From: Ezakiella sp.
GTDB taxonomy: Bacteria; Bacillota; Clostridia; Tissierellales; Peptoniphilaceae
Length of the DNA: 64,000 nucleotides
NCBI GenBank assembly: GCA_022766605.1
Contig: JALEOH010000008.1
Location: forward strand, 1 to 64,000
Direction: 5' to 3'
The stretch's first letter is position 1. Every line of letters starts with the position of its first letter. This document shows, one piece after another, positions 35,525-42,447 of the stretch. A program made the translations under genes and the position numbers. Below the pieces are notes generated by a model, which was not told the origin of the DNA, did not search any database, and saw nothing but the letters and a program-made list of their open reading frames with translations.

Positions 35525-36313
35525 ATGAAAAGAACAATTTTAATCATTGCGCTTGTAATGGCTCTTGCCATCGGTTGCAACACTAAAGACACAAATGAAA
35601 AAGAAATTAAAGAAGAAAACAATACTGTAGAAGAAACAGTAAAAGAAGAGAAGAAGGAAGAAGCTAAAGAAGAAGTTAAAGAGGACTCAAAAGAAGAAGT
35701 CAAAGATGATACTAAGGACGAAAAAGAGGAAAACTCGCGTGAAAATGCCGATCCAAAGGCATATATAGCGACCTCTCGTGCAACTTTTAGCGATAAGGCA
35801 GAAGAAATGCCTCATGCTGATAAAGTTGAAATCGGAGGAGACACCGTTGATTTTACAGTAGTAACAGTCGATGGAGAAAACGAGCCCGTCGCACTTGACC
35901 AATTTCAAGCCAAGGATGAGCTAATCCAACTAAATTTCTTCACTACTAGCTGCACTTATTGCATCGCTGAGATGCCCGAGCTAGTTGAACTAAACAAACG
36001 CGATGATATAAATGTAATTGCAATTGGAGTAGGAGAGGCTCCCGATAAACTAAATAAATTTATCGAAAATATGAAATACGACCTGCCGATGTTTTCCGAC
36101 GAAAATGGAGATGCAGCTCGTGCATATATGGTAGCAAGTGTTCCAAATAACTATTATATAAAAGACGGCAAAATCGTTGGACAGCTAATTGGAGCATGGA
36201 ATAGCAAAGTATTAAACTTCGTCGCAGATGAACTAAATGCTGGCAATGATATGCCTGATATGGCAAAACTTCAAGCAGTATATACTGAAGGAGAAAAAGA
36301 AAATAAAAAATAA
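35525..36313 (+). CDS. TlpA/ResA-like thioredoxin-fold lipoprotein
   Basis: The 262-residue protein has a lipoprotein signal ending LAIGC (Cys18) and a very charged Glu/Lys linker (about residues 24-80). A thioredoxin fold follows with active-site CTYC in NFFTTSCTYCIAEMP, a following LVELNKRDDINVIAIG, and the cis-Pro region VASVPNNYYI. It works outside the membrane, reduced by CcdA. Cytochrome c genes are not seen, so targets may be other extracellular proteins, possibly methionine sulfoxide repair. The linker is probably a wall-spanning spacer. Confidence 0.9.
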   Translation: MKRTILIIALVMALAIGCNTKDTNEKEIKEENNTVEETVKEEKKEEAKEEVKEDSKEEVKDDTKDEKEENSRENADPKAYIATSRATFSDKAEEMPHADKVEIGGDTVDFTVVTVDGENEPVALDQFQAKDELIQLNFFTTSCTYCIAEMPELVELNKRDDINVIAIGVGEAPDKLNKFIENMKYDLPMFSDENGDAARAYMVASVPNNYYIKDGKIVGQLIGAWNSKVLNFVADELNAGNDMPDMAKLQAVYTEGEKENKK

Positions 36314-36317
36314 ATAT

Positions 36318-36334
36318 CGACCATTTTATGGTCG
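36318..36334 (+). terminator. Weak hairpin after the TlpA-like gene
   Basis: CGACCA-TTTTA-TGGTCG stem with a later T run (not adjacent). It may be a weak terminator. Confidence 0.35.
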
Positions 36335-36374
36335 AATACATAAAAATTTTTAGTGCGGCAATATTAATAAATGC

Positions 36375-36403
36375 TTGCAATATTTTGATCTTTATGGTAC
36401 AAT
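36375..36403 (+). promoter_or_regulatory. Promoter of rpsF-ssb-rpsR
   Basis: TTGCAA (36375-36380), 17-nt spacer, TACAAT (36398-36403). Confidence 0.7.
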
Positions 36404-36461
36404 AATTGACGGAGATTATTCTCCTTGCAAGAAATTGCCAAAGGCCATAAGGAGGTGTAAT
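36404..36461 (+). promoter_or_regulatory. rpsF leader with a 5' hairpin
   Basis: The leader contains GGAGA-TTAT-TCTCC, then GCC-AAA-GGC and the AAGGAGG ribosome site. Many bacteria carry an S6:S18-binding leader here. The position fits, but I could not confirm the full motif. Confidence 0.4.
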
Positions 36462-36746
36462 ATGAGAAACTATGAAACAGTGCTTATCTTTCGTCCAGAT
36501 ATTGAAGATGAAAAGCGTGAGGCACTAGTCGAAAGGTTCAAAGGAATCATTACAGCTAATGGAGAGGACTTTAGAGTCGACAATTGGGGCTTAAGAAAGC
36601 TAGCCTATCTAATCGACGATTATCCAGAAGGATATTATGCAATCCTCGACTATAAAGCAGATCCAACTGTAATAGCTGAACTTACTCGCGTTGCCAAGAT
36701 TTCAGATATCTTGCTTCGCTATATGACAATTGTTAATGAAGACTAG
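36462..36746 (+). CDS. rpsF: 30S ribosomal protein S6
   Basis: The 94-residue protein has the S6 fold: MRNYETVLIFRPD, DNWGLRKLAYLI and EGYYAILDYKA. It binds 16S rRNA together with S18. The open frame reaches 36375, but those codons lie within the promoter; the ATG at 36462 has AAGGAGG 6 nt upstream. The rpsF-ssb-rpsR order is the standard bacterial one. Confidence 0.97.
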   Translation: MRNYETVLIFRPDIEDEKREALVERFKGIITANGEDFRVDNWGLRKLAYLIDDYPEGYYAILDYKADPTVIAELTRVAKISDILLRYMTIVNED

Positions 36747-36755
36747 AGGTAATAT

Positions 36756-37217
36756 ATGAATAGTGTAATTTTAATTGGAAGATTAACCAAAACACCAGAA
36801 CTTAGATATACTACAAACCAAAATATTCCAGTTTGTACTTTTGCCCTTGCAGTTGATAAGGGACTATCTAAGGATAAGAAACAAGAAATGGAATCCAAAG
36901 GACAACCAACAGCCGATTTTCCAAATGTAGTTTGCTTTGGAAAGACAGCTCAAAATGTTGCCACCTATTTAGAAAAGGGACTTCTAGTCGCAGTTAGAGG
37001 AAGAATCCAAACAAGGACCTACGACGATGCTCAAGGTCAAAAAAGATATATCACAGAAGTACTTGCCGATCAAGTTGAATTTATTCAATGGAAAGATCGT
37101 GACGCCCAACAAGGCGGATATCAAGGCCATAATGACTTTGGTGGTGACAACTACGATAATTATGAAAGTGATTTTTCTGGATTCGAACCCAGACACGATG
37201 ACAATATCCCTTTCTAG
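36756..37217 (+). CDS. ssb: Single-stranded DNA-binding protein
   Basis: The 153-residue protein has the OB fold (MNSVILIGRLTKTPELRY, FALAVDK, AVRGRIQTRTYDD), a Gly/Asp-rich tail and the acidic tip DDNIPF that recruits partner proteins in replication and repair. It sits 9 nt after rpsF. An insert (KGLSKDKKQEMESKGQPT) lengthens the usual strand 3 region slightly. Confidence 0.96.
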   Translation: MNSVILIGRLTKTPELRYTTNQNIPVCTFALAVDKGLSKDKKQEMESKGQPTADFPNVVCFGKTAQNVATYLEKGLLVAVRGRIQTRTYDDAQGQKRYITEVLADQVEFIQWKDRDAQQGGYQGHNDFGGDNYDNYESDFSGFEPRHDDNIPF

Positions 37218-37240
37218 TATAATTGAAAGGAGAAAATATT

Positions 37241-37465
37241 ATGCAAAGAAGATTTCGTCCAAGAAAGAGAGTATGCCAAGGTTGTGTCGATAAGACAGAA
37301 AACTTTGACTATAAGGACGTAGCTAAACTTAAGAGATATATTTCTGAACGTGGAAAGATTTTACCACGCAGAGTTACAGGAGCATGTGCTCTTCACCAAA
37401 GAAAGATCTCACTTGCAATTAAACGCGCAAGACAAGTTGCATTGCTACCATATGTACAAGACTAA
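37241..37465 (+). CDS. rpsR: 30S ribosomal protein S18
   Basis: The 74-residue protein shows [30 protein letters not shown] and [16 protein letters not shown]. Cys residues (CQGC, CALH) mark the zinc-binding form of S18. An upstream in-frame ATG (37223) lies before the AAGGAG, so the ATG at 37241 is used. It ends the rpsF operon and is followed by a strong terminator. Confidence 0.97.
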   Translation: MQRRFRPRKRVCQGCVDKTENFDYKDVAKLKRYISERGKILPRRVTGACALHQRKISLAIKRARQVALLPYVQD

Positions 37466-37467
37466 TT

Positions 37468-37490
37468 AAAGACCCATTTGCGGGTCTTTT
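37468..37490 (+). terminator. Terminator of the rpsF operon
   Basis: AAAGACCC-ATTTG-CGGGTCTTTT, strong stem followed by T residues. Confidence 0.88.
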
Positions 37491-37513
37491 TATTTTCTTT
37501 AAAAATCTGGATA

Positions 37514-37522
37514 TGCTATAAT
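37514..37522 (+). promoter_or_regulatory. Extended -10 promoter, predicted leaderless
   Basis: TGCTATAAT with no good -35. The ATG of the next gene lies 6 nt after TATAAT (37517-37522) and there is no Shine-Dalgarno, so the mRNA may start at the ATG. Confidence 0.5.
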
Positions 37523-37528
37523 AAAACT

Positions 37529-38131
37529 ATGAAGTTGTCGACAAAAATATTAATATTAATATTGATTCTAATGCTGCCCCTATGCGCTTGCAATGAAAAA
37601 AGATCCAATAAAATCTCACTTGATTTTGACGGAGACGATGTAGTTGATGAAGTAATGCTCGATGGTAGCAAATTAATTATAAATTATAAGGTACATGATC
37701 TAGCTCACCTTGATCCCAAGTGGATAGATAGCTGCGACCTAGATGGAGATGGACGCTTAGAGCTATTTATCGCAGTAAAAAAATCAACCCCTTTTCATCG
37801 CGATATCAAACTGCGCCCCTTCTTTTTTAATATAAAAGATGCTAAGCTATATAAAAAATGGACTGGCTCCAAATTCCGTGAGGATTTTAAAGATATAAAA
37901 TTCATGAGATATAATAACAGAGATCTAGTTGTCGTCCACGAACTATTGGAAGATAGTGAAAGAATATCCATCTATTATTGGTTTGGCTTTGGATTTAGAT
38001 ATCTATGCGAGAGCAAGAGTTATGATAGTATTAAATCATTTGAAATTAAAGACGATATAATATATTTAATTGGGAAAAAGGGTAATAAAAAGATAAGGGA
38101 GCATCTTTCGCTCACGGATTTTAAGCAATAA
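37529..38131 (+). CDS. Lipoprotein of unknown function with Asp-rich repeat
   Basis: The 200-residue protein has a lipoprotein signal (LMLPLCAC, Cys21). It then has LDFDGDDVVDEVML and CDLDGDGRLELFIAV, which recall calcium-binding FG-GAP/dockerin-like loops in extracellular proteins. No enzyme motif was recognised. The frame is open back to 37478, but the ATG at 37529 begins the signal sequence. The DUF3160-type lipoprotein starts 24 nt downstream, so the two may act together. Confidence 0.65.
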   Translation: MKLSTKILILILILMLPLCACNEKRSNKISLDFDGDDVVDEVMLDGSKLIINYKVHDLAHLDPKWIDSCDLDGDGRLELFIAVKKSTPFHRDIKLRPFFFNIKDAKLYKKWTGSKFREDFKDIKFMRYNNRDLVVVHELLEDSERISIYYWFGFGFRYLCESKSYDSIKSFEIKDDIIYLIGKKGNKKIREHLSLTDFKQ

Positions 38132-38155
38132 AATAGATTCTAGTAGGAGGTAATT

Positions 38156-40441
38156 ATGAAAAGATATTTGGCAATTATAATTGCAATTTTAATGACAATT
38201 GGTATCTTCACATCATGCGCTAGGCGCATCGACGATCCAATCTTTGAAAAAAACAATACAAACGATAAAAACGATAAAAAAGTCGTGGATAGCGGAAATA
38301 CAATGGACGAAAAAAAAGATGATGATAATACTATTTATAGCGATTTTGATGAGTCCATTTCAGCAAGCATTGAGCTCGATAAGAAGGCAGCAATCCCCAC
38401 TCGCGAAGACAGGGAGGTTAAATATGCTCTTCCAGATTATGATTTTAAACTCGATGATATTGTAAATATTCATCGCTTTAAAAATATTTCACCTGAGCAA
38501 AAGGAAAAACTGGAGAAAAATGGATTCGTGGTAAGCCCGCAGACCATAGATGAATATAATTGGATCAATATGCAGATGTATAATCAATATGAGACCAATG
38601 AATATGGTGATATTCCAAGCTTTATCACCACTGATTCCGCTCTAAATCTATTTCACGATTACTATATGAATACTCAAAGAAAGATAGAGACTGAGCACTT
38701 GGCAGACGATCTTTCAAGTGTTACAAAATATCTATATAAAGAATTTAAAGATCTTTATGACAAATCCAAAGACGAGAATGTAAAAAAAGCGCTGCTCTTC
38801 TTCGCAGTTCCAAATGCCCTTTTAAATGATGAAATAGACAGTGCTCTTGGCAAAGAAGTCCAAGCGGAAATTGATAAAATAGACGCAGCCGCTGGATTAG
38901 AAGAAAATCTCATCACCAATAAAGAAGTCAATTATAAGCAATTTATACCTCGCTCCTATTATGATGGAGATGAAGTTTTAGAAAAATATTTTAAGGCCAT
39001 GATATGGTACGGTACTTTAGGATTTCCATTTGTCGAAGATAAAAAAATAAATCTCGACAATGTAAAGATAAGCCTTATGATCGCAAGAACTCTTCTCAAG
39101 TCAGATGATATTTTAGAAAAGTATTTCAATGTCTACAGTATTACCGAAGCCATGATAGGCTCAAGTGACGACCTTGGAATTATGGACATGGCTCTTCTTT
39201 CAAATGAACTCTATGGAGAATTTAATCTAGCAAAGATATTTGAACTTAAAGACGATAAAAAACTCGAAGATGCAATTGAAAAATTGCCAGAGCCTAAGAT
39301 CAATATCAAGCAAATTGATGAAACCATGGCCCTTAATAAACAATTTAGATTTATGGGACAGAGATTTACCATCGATTCATATATATTGCAAACTCTAATC
39401 GAGCCGATAATTCGTCCAGTTCCATCCTCACTAGACGTACTTGGTACACTTGGCAACGATAAGGCTGAAGAATATGCGATCGATTATAAACTAGGCGATA
39501 TGGATAAAGATGATTATAAAAGAAAAGTAGATGAGCTAAGCGATGAGTTAGACGATGCACTCGATATCGACTCACATGATAGCGTATATCAGGCATGGCT
39601 CTCTGTAATTAGTCAAGCTTCAGACAATGATCTCGATCAAAAGCCAAAATTCATGGATAACGATGCTTGGGAAGATAAGGAGATAATAACAGCTCTTGGC
39701 AATTATACCGAGCTTAAACACGACACCGTACTTTATTCCAAGCAAGCAGGCGCTGAAATGGGTGGCCCAATGGAATCAGAAAATGAACTACTTGCATATG
39801 TCGAGCCGAACTATAAACTTTATGATAAGCTAGCATATCTTTGCGAATACATCGATTCAATTGTTAAGGCATATGGATATGAGCCATTATTCGACTTATC
39901 GGACGACGAATATTCAAGATTTACAAGTTTTAAAGAATTCTATGAATTCTTAAGAGATATGTCAATTAAAGAGCTTGAAAATATTCCTTTCACAGAGGAA
40001 GAAGGACAAACTCTAAGATATATTGGAGGAGTTATGGAAAGCTTTTATTTCCTATCGCAATACGACCCCGATATATATGAGGCAGAACCATCTTCAATCG
40101 TAACTGATATATCTCAAATACTTGACACTGGTGAATCCCTATCTATTGGAACAGGACTGGTGGATAATATATATGTAATAGTAAATTATGCTGGCAAGAA
40201 ATATTTGACTGTTGGTTCGGTCTATAGCTTCCACGAATTTTTAAGCGATGAACCACTTACCGATACTAAGTGGCGCGAGATGCTTGGCATATATAAAGAA
40301 GAGATGAATGGCGATGGAGGATATAGCATGTATTATTTCAAACCAGAACTCACAAAAGTTGGATATGATACTATGCTACCATTTGTTAAAAATTATAGAA
40401 CCGTTGATAATGCTATAAAATTCACTGCAATCGATTACTAG
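38156..40441 (+). CDS. DUF3160-family lipoprotein
   Basis: The 761-residue protein has a lipoprotein signal (GIFTSC, Cys21), an acidic low-complexity linker (about residues 25-65) and a large domain with the DUF3160 signature (IPSFITTDSALNLFHDYY) followed by long helices. It is probably an extracellular, membrane-anchored protein. The molecular role of the family is unknown. GGAGGTAATT precedes the ATG. Confidence 0.8.
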   Translation: MKRYLAIIIAILMTIGIFTSCARRIDDPIFEKNNTNDKNDKKVVDSGNTMDEKKDDDNTIYSDFDESISASIELDKKAAIPTREDREVKYALPDYDFKLDDIVNIHRFKNISPEQKEKLEKNGFVVSPQTIDEYNWINMQMYNQYETNEYGDIPSFITTDSALNLFHDYYMNTQRKIETEHLADDLSSVTKYLYKEFKDLYDKSKDENVKKALLFFAVPNALLNDEIDSALGKEVQAEIDKIDAAAGLEENLITNKEVNYKQFIPRSYYDGDEVLEKYFKAMIWYGTLGFPFVEDKKINLDNVKISLMIARTLLKSDDILEKYFNVYSITEAMIGSSDDLGIMDMALLSNELYGEFNLAKIFELKDDKKLEDAIEKLPEPKINIKQIDETMALNKQFRFMGQRFTIDSYILQTLIEPIIRPVPSSLDVLGTLGNDKAEEYAIDYKLGDMDKDDYKRKVDELSDELDDALDIDSHDSVYQAWLSVISQASDNDLDQKPKFMDNDAWEDKEIITALGNYTELKHDTVLYSKQAGAEMGGPMESENELLAYVEPNYKLYDKLAYLCEYIDSIVKAYGYEPLFDLSDDEYSRFTSFKEFYEFLRDMSIKELENIPFTEEEGQTLRYIGGVMESFYFLSQYDPDIYEAEPSSIVTDISQILDTGESLSIGTGLVDNIYVIVNYAGKKYLTVGSVYSFHEFLSDEPLTDTKWREMLGIYKEEMNGDGGYSMYYFKPELTKVGYDTMLPFVKNYRTVDNAIKFTAIDY

Positions 40442-40450
40442 AGTTCAATT

Positions 40451-40483
40451 CAAGCCACTAATATCAAGTGGCTTGATTTTTTT
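40451..40483 (+). terminator. Terminator after the DUF3160 gene
   Basis: CAAGCCACT pairs with AGTGGCTTG, followed by T7 after one A. The T run overlaps the -35 region of the murC promoter. Confidence 0.85.
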
Positions 40484-40501
40484 ATGGACTTGTTATATAC
40501 T
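40473..40501 (+). promoter_or_regulatory. Promoter of murC
   Basis: TTGATT (40473-40478), 17-nt spacer, TATACT (40496-40501). The -35 is embedded in the preceding terminator. Confidence 0.6.
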
Positions 40502-40529
40502 ATTATAGAAGAATTTATCAGAGGTAGTT

Positions 40530-41900
40530 ATGAATATTGATTTAGATAATATAAAAGAATTGCATTTTATTGGCATTGGTGGCATCGGCATGAGTTCGAT
40601 GGCATTTGTTTTATTGGAGAGAGGTTATAAAATCACAGGTAGCGATCAAAAAATCACTCCTATTTGCGAACGTTTAATCGAAAAAGGTGCCATAATAAAT
40701 GCTCCACAAAATAAAAATAATATAAATAATCCCGATTTAATTGTATATACTGATGCAATCGGGGAAAATAATGAAGAATATATAGCAGCTAAAGAGTCTA
40801 ATATCCCAATGGTCGACCGTGCAACCTTTCTTGGATTATTAATGAAAAAATATCAAAATTCCATTGCCATTACCGGTACTCATGGAAAGACCACGACCAC
40901 TTCAATGCTAGCAACTATATACAAGCATAGCGCTCTTAAGCCAACTATATTAATAGGTGGCAATCTCGATGAAATCGGTGGCAATGCCCTTGTAGGCGAG
41001 CACGATATATTTATTGCAGAAAGTTGCGAGTACAAGGGCAATATATTAAAATATTTTCCAACCACGGCAGTTGTATTAAATATCGACGAGGATCACTTGG
41101 ACTATTATAAGAGTATATATCATATAGAGGAAACTTTTATGAAATTTGTCTCAAATTTAAAAGAGGATTCTACACTTATAATTAATAATGATGAAAATAA
41201 TTTAATGCAGATCAAAGAATCCGCCCCAGGCAAAGTCATAACCTTTTCGATATATCGTGAAAGCGACTTTAGAGCAACCGATATCAAATACGATAGCGAG
41301 GGCTATGTAAGTTATAATTTATTATTCCAAGATAAATTATATCCAGTTAGTCTAAATGTAATGGGACTTCACAATGTATTAAACTCCCTAGCAGCAATTG
41401 CAACCGCCTATAGTACAGGGCTTACAATTGAAGAGATAATAAAAAATATCGGCTATTACCATCCTGTCCATCAAAGACTTGAGCTACTTGGCAAAAAGAA
41501 TGGAGTAACTGTCATGGATGACTACGCTCATCACCCAACCGAAATAATGGCAAGCTTAAATGCAGTAAAAAATATGCCCAATAAAAGAATATATTGCGTA
41601 TTCCAACCACACACTTATACCAGAACAAAGATCTTATTAAATGGCTTTGCAGACGCCTTTAGACTTGCCGATAAAGTAGTTGTTATCGACATCTACGCCG
41701 CTAGAGAAAAAGACAATCACGAAGTTCATTCACGCGACCTAGTTGAAGCAATGGTAGATAGAGGAGTGGATTGCCACTACTTCCCTGGCTTTGACGAAGC
41801 TCTCGTATTTCTAAAAGAGGAACTAAGGCCAGATGATCTATTTATCACAATGGGAGCAGGAGATGTAAATAAACTTGCCCACATGTATTTAGAAGATTAA
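40530..41900 (+). CDS. murC: UDP-N-acetylmuramate-L-alanine ligase
   Basis: MurC adds L-Ala to UDP-MurNAc, the first step of peptidoglycan stem peptide synthesis. The 456-residue protein has the N-terminal Rossmann domain (HFIGIGGIGMSSMAFVL), ATP-binding ITGTHGKTTTTSM, AESCEYKGN and DDYAHHPTEI, and a C-terminal FQPHTYTRT. AGAGGT precedes the ATG. It stands alone between two terminators. Confidence 0.97.
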   Translation: MNIDLDNIKELHFIGIGGIGMSSMAFVLLERGYKITGSDQKITPICERLIEKGAIINAPQNKNNINNPDLIVYTDAIGENNEEYIAAKESNIPMVDRATFLGLLMKKYQNSIAITGTHGKTTTTSMLATIYKHSALKPTILIGGNLDEIGGNALVGEHDIFIAESCEYKGNILKYFPTTAVVLNIDEDHLDYYKSIYHIEETFMKFVSNLKEDSTLIINNDENNLMQIKESAPGKVITFSIYRESDFRATDIKYDSEGYVSYNLLFQDKLYPVSLNVMGLHNVLNSLAAIATAYSTGLTIEEIIKNIGYYHPVHQRLELLGKKNGVTVMDDYAHHPTEIMASLNAVKNMPNKRIYCVFQPHTYTRTKILLNGFADAFRLADKVVVIDIYAAREKDNHEVHSRDLVEAMVDRGVDCHYFPGFDEALVFLKEELRPDDLFITMGAGDVNKLAHMYLED

Positions 41901-41922
41901 TTATCGAGGATGCCCTCGATAA
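41901..41922. terminator. Hairpin after murC
   Basis: TTATCGAGG-ATGC-CCTCGATAA, a perfect 9-bp stem right after the stop codon. The following T run is not adjacent, so it may serve for mRNA stability or weak termination. Confidence 0.5.
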
Positions 41923-42028
41923 CTACATATATACGACTTTTTTAATATAGCTCTTTTATAATAAAATAGTTCTTTTAATGTGAAAAGTGTATTGCAAATG
42001 TTTCATATTTGCTATGTAATATATATGA
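41923..42028 (+). other. AT-rich gap with inverted repeat upstream of TA remnants
   Basis: The gap holds the inverted repeat GCAAAT (41994-41999) / ATTTGC (42007-42012). This might be an old promoter-operator of the decayed toxin-antitoxin pair. No gene was seen. Confidence 0.35.
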
Positions 42029-42136
42029 AAAGAAACGGAAGCAGCTATAGATGAAGCGCGTAAAATAATTAATGGAGATATCAGCGCTGATAGCTATAAT
42101 TCGGTAAATGATCTTTTTAATGATATTTCCGATTAA
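42029..42136 (+). pseudogene. C-terminal remnant of a DinJ/RelB-type antitoxin
   Basis: The reading frame after a stop at 42026 gives KETEAAIDEARKIINGDI, then DSYNSVNDLFNDISD and stop. This is the typical C-terminal, toxin-binding tail of DinJ/RelB antitoxins. The N-terminal ribbon-helix-helix half is missing, so it cannot be functional. It is followed 17 nt later by the broken YafQ toxin gene. Confidence 0.65.
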
Positions 42137-42153
42137 TAAAGATTAAAATCATC

Positions 42154-42407
42154 ATGCTAAGACTGTCAATAACCTCGCAATTTCGCAAAGATTTAAAGCG
42201 AAAAAATCGTGGATATGACATCGATAAATTAAAATATATATTAAATAAATTAATTAATAATGATATACTCGAACTAAAGTATAAAGATCATGCTCTTTTT
42301 GGAGATTGTATTGCTTTTAGAAAATGTCATATAAAACCAGATTAGTTGCTAATATATAGCTAATCTTAACAGCAACTAGAACCGGCACTCGCTCTGATTT
42401 ATTTTAA
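42154..42407 (+). pseudogene. Broken YafQ-family toxin gene
   Basis: The open frame (63 codons) encodes RLSITSQFRKDLKRKNRG, KDHALFGDC and AFRKCHIKPD, the main body of YafQ/RelE-like mRNA interferases. It stops by TAG exactly where family members have Trp after HIKPD. Beyond, LLIYS reads on in the same frame, and after further stops and a frame change LTATRTGTRSDLF is followed by stop (42405-42407), which is the normal YafQ C terminus. A nonsense change and an internal deletion therefore inactivated it. Confidence 0.75.
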
Positions 42408-42416
42408 ATATACATC

Positions 42417-42447
42417 AAAAAAGCTAGCGATTAATGCTAGCTTTTTT
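42417..42447. terminator. Bidirectional terminator downstream of alaS
   Basis: AGCTAGC (42422-42428) pairs with GCTAGCT (42435-42441), with A6 before and T7 after. Confidence 0.85.
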
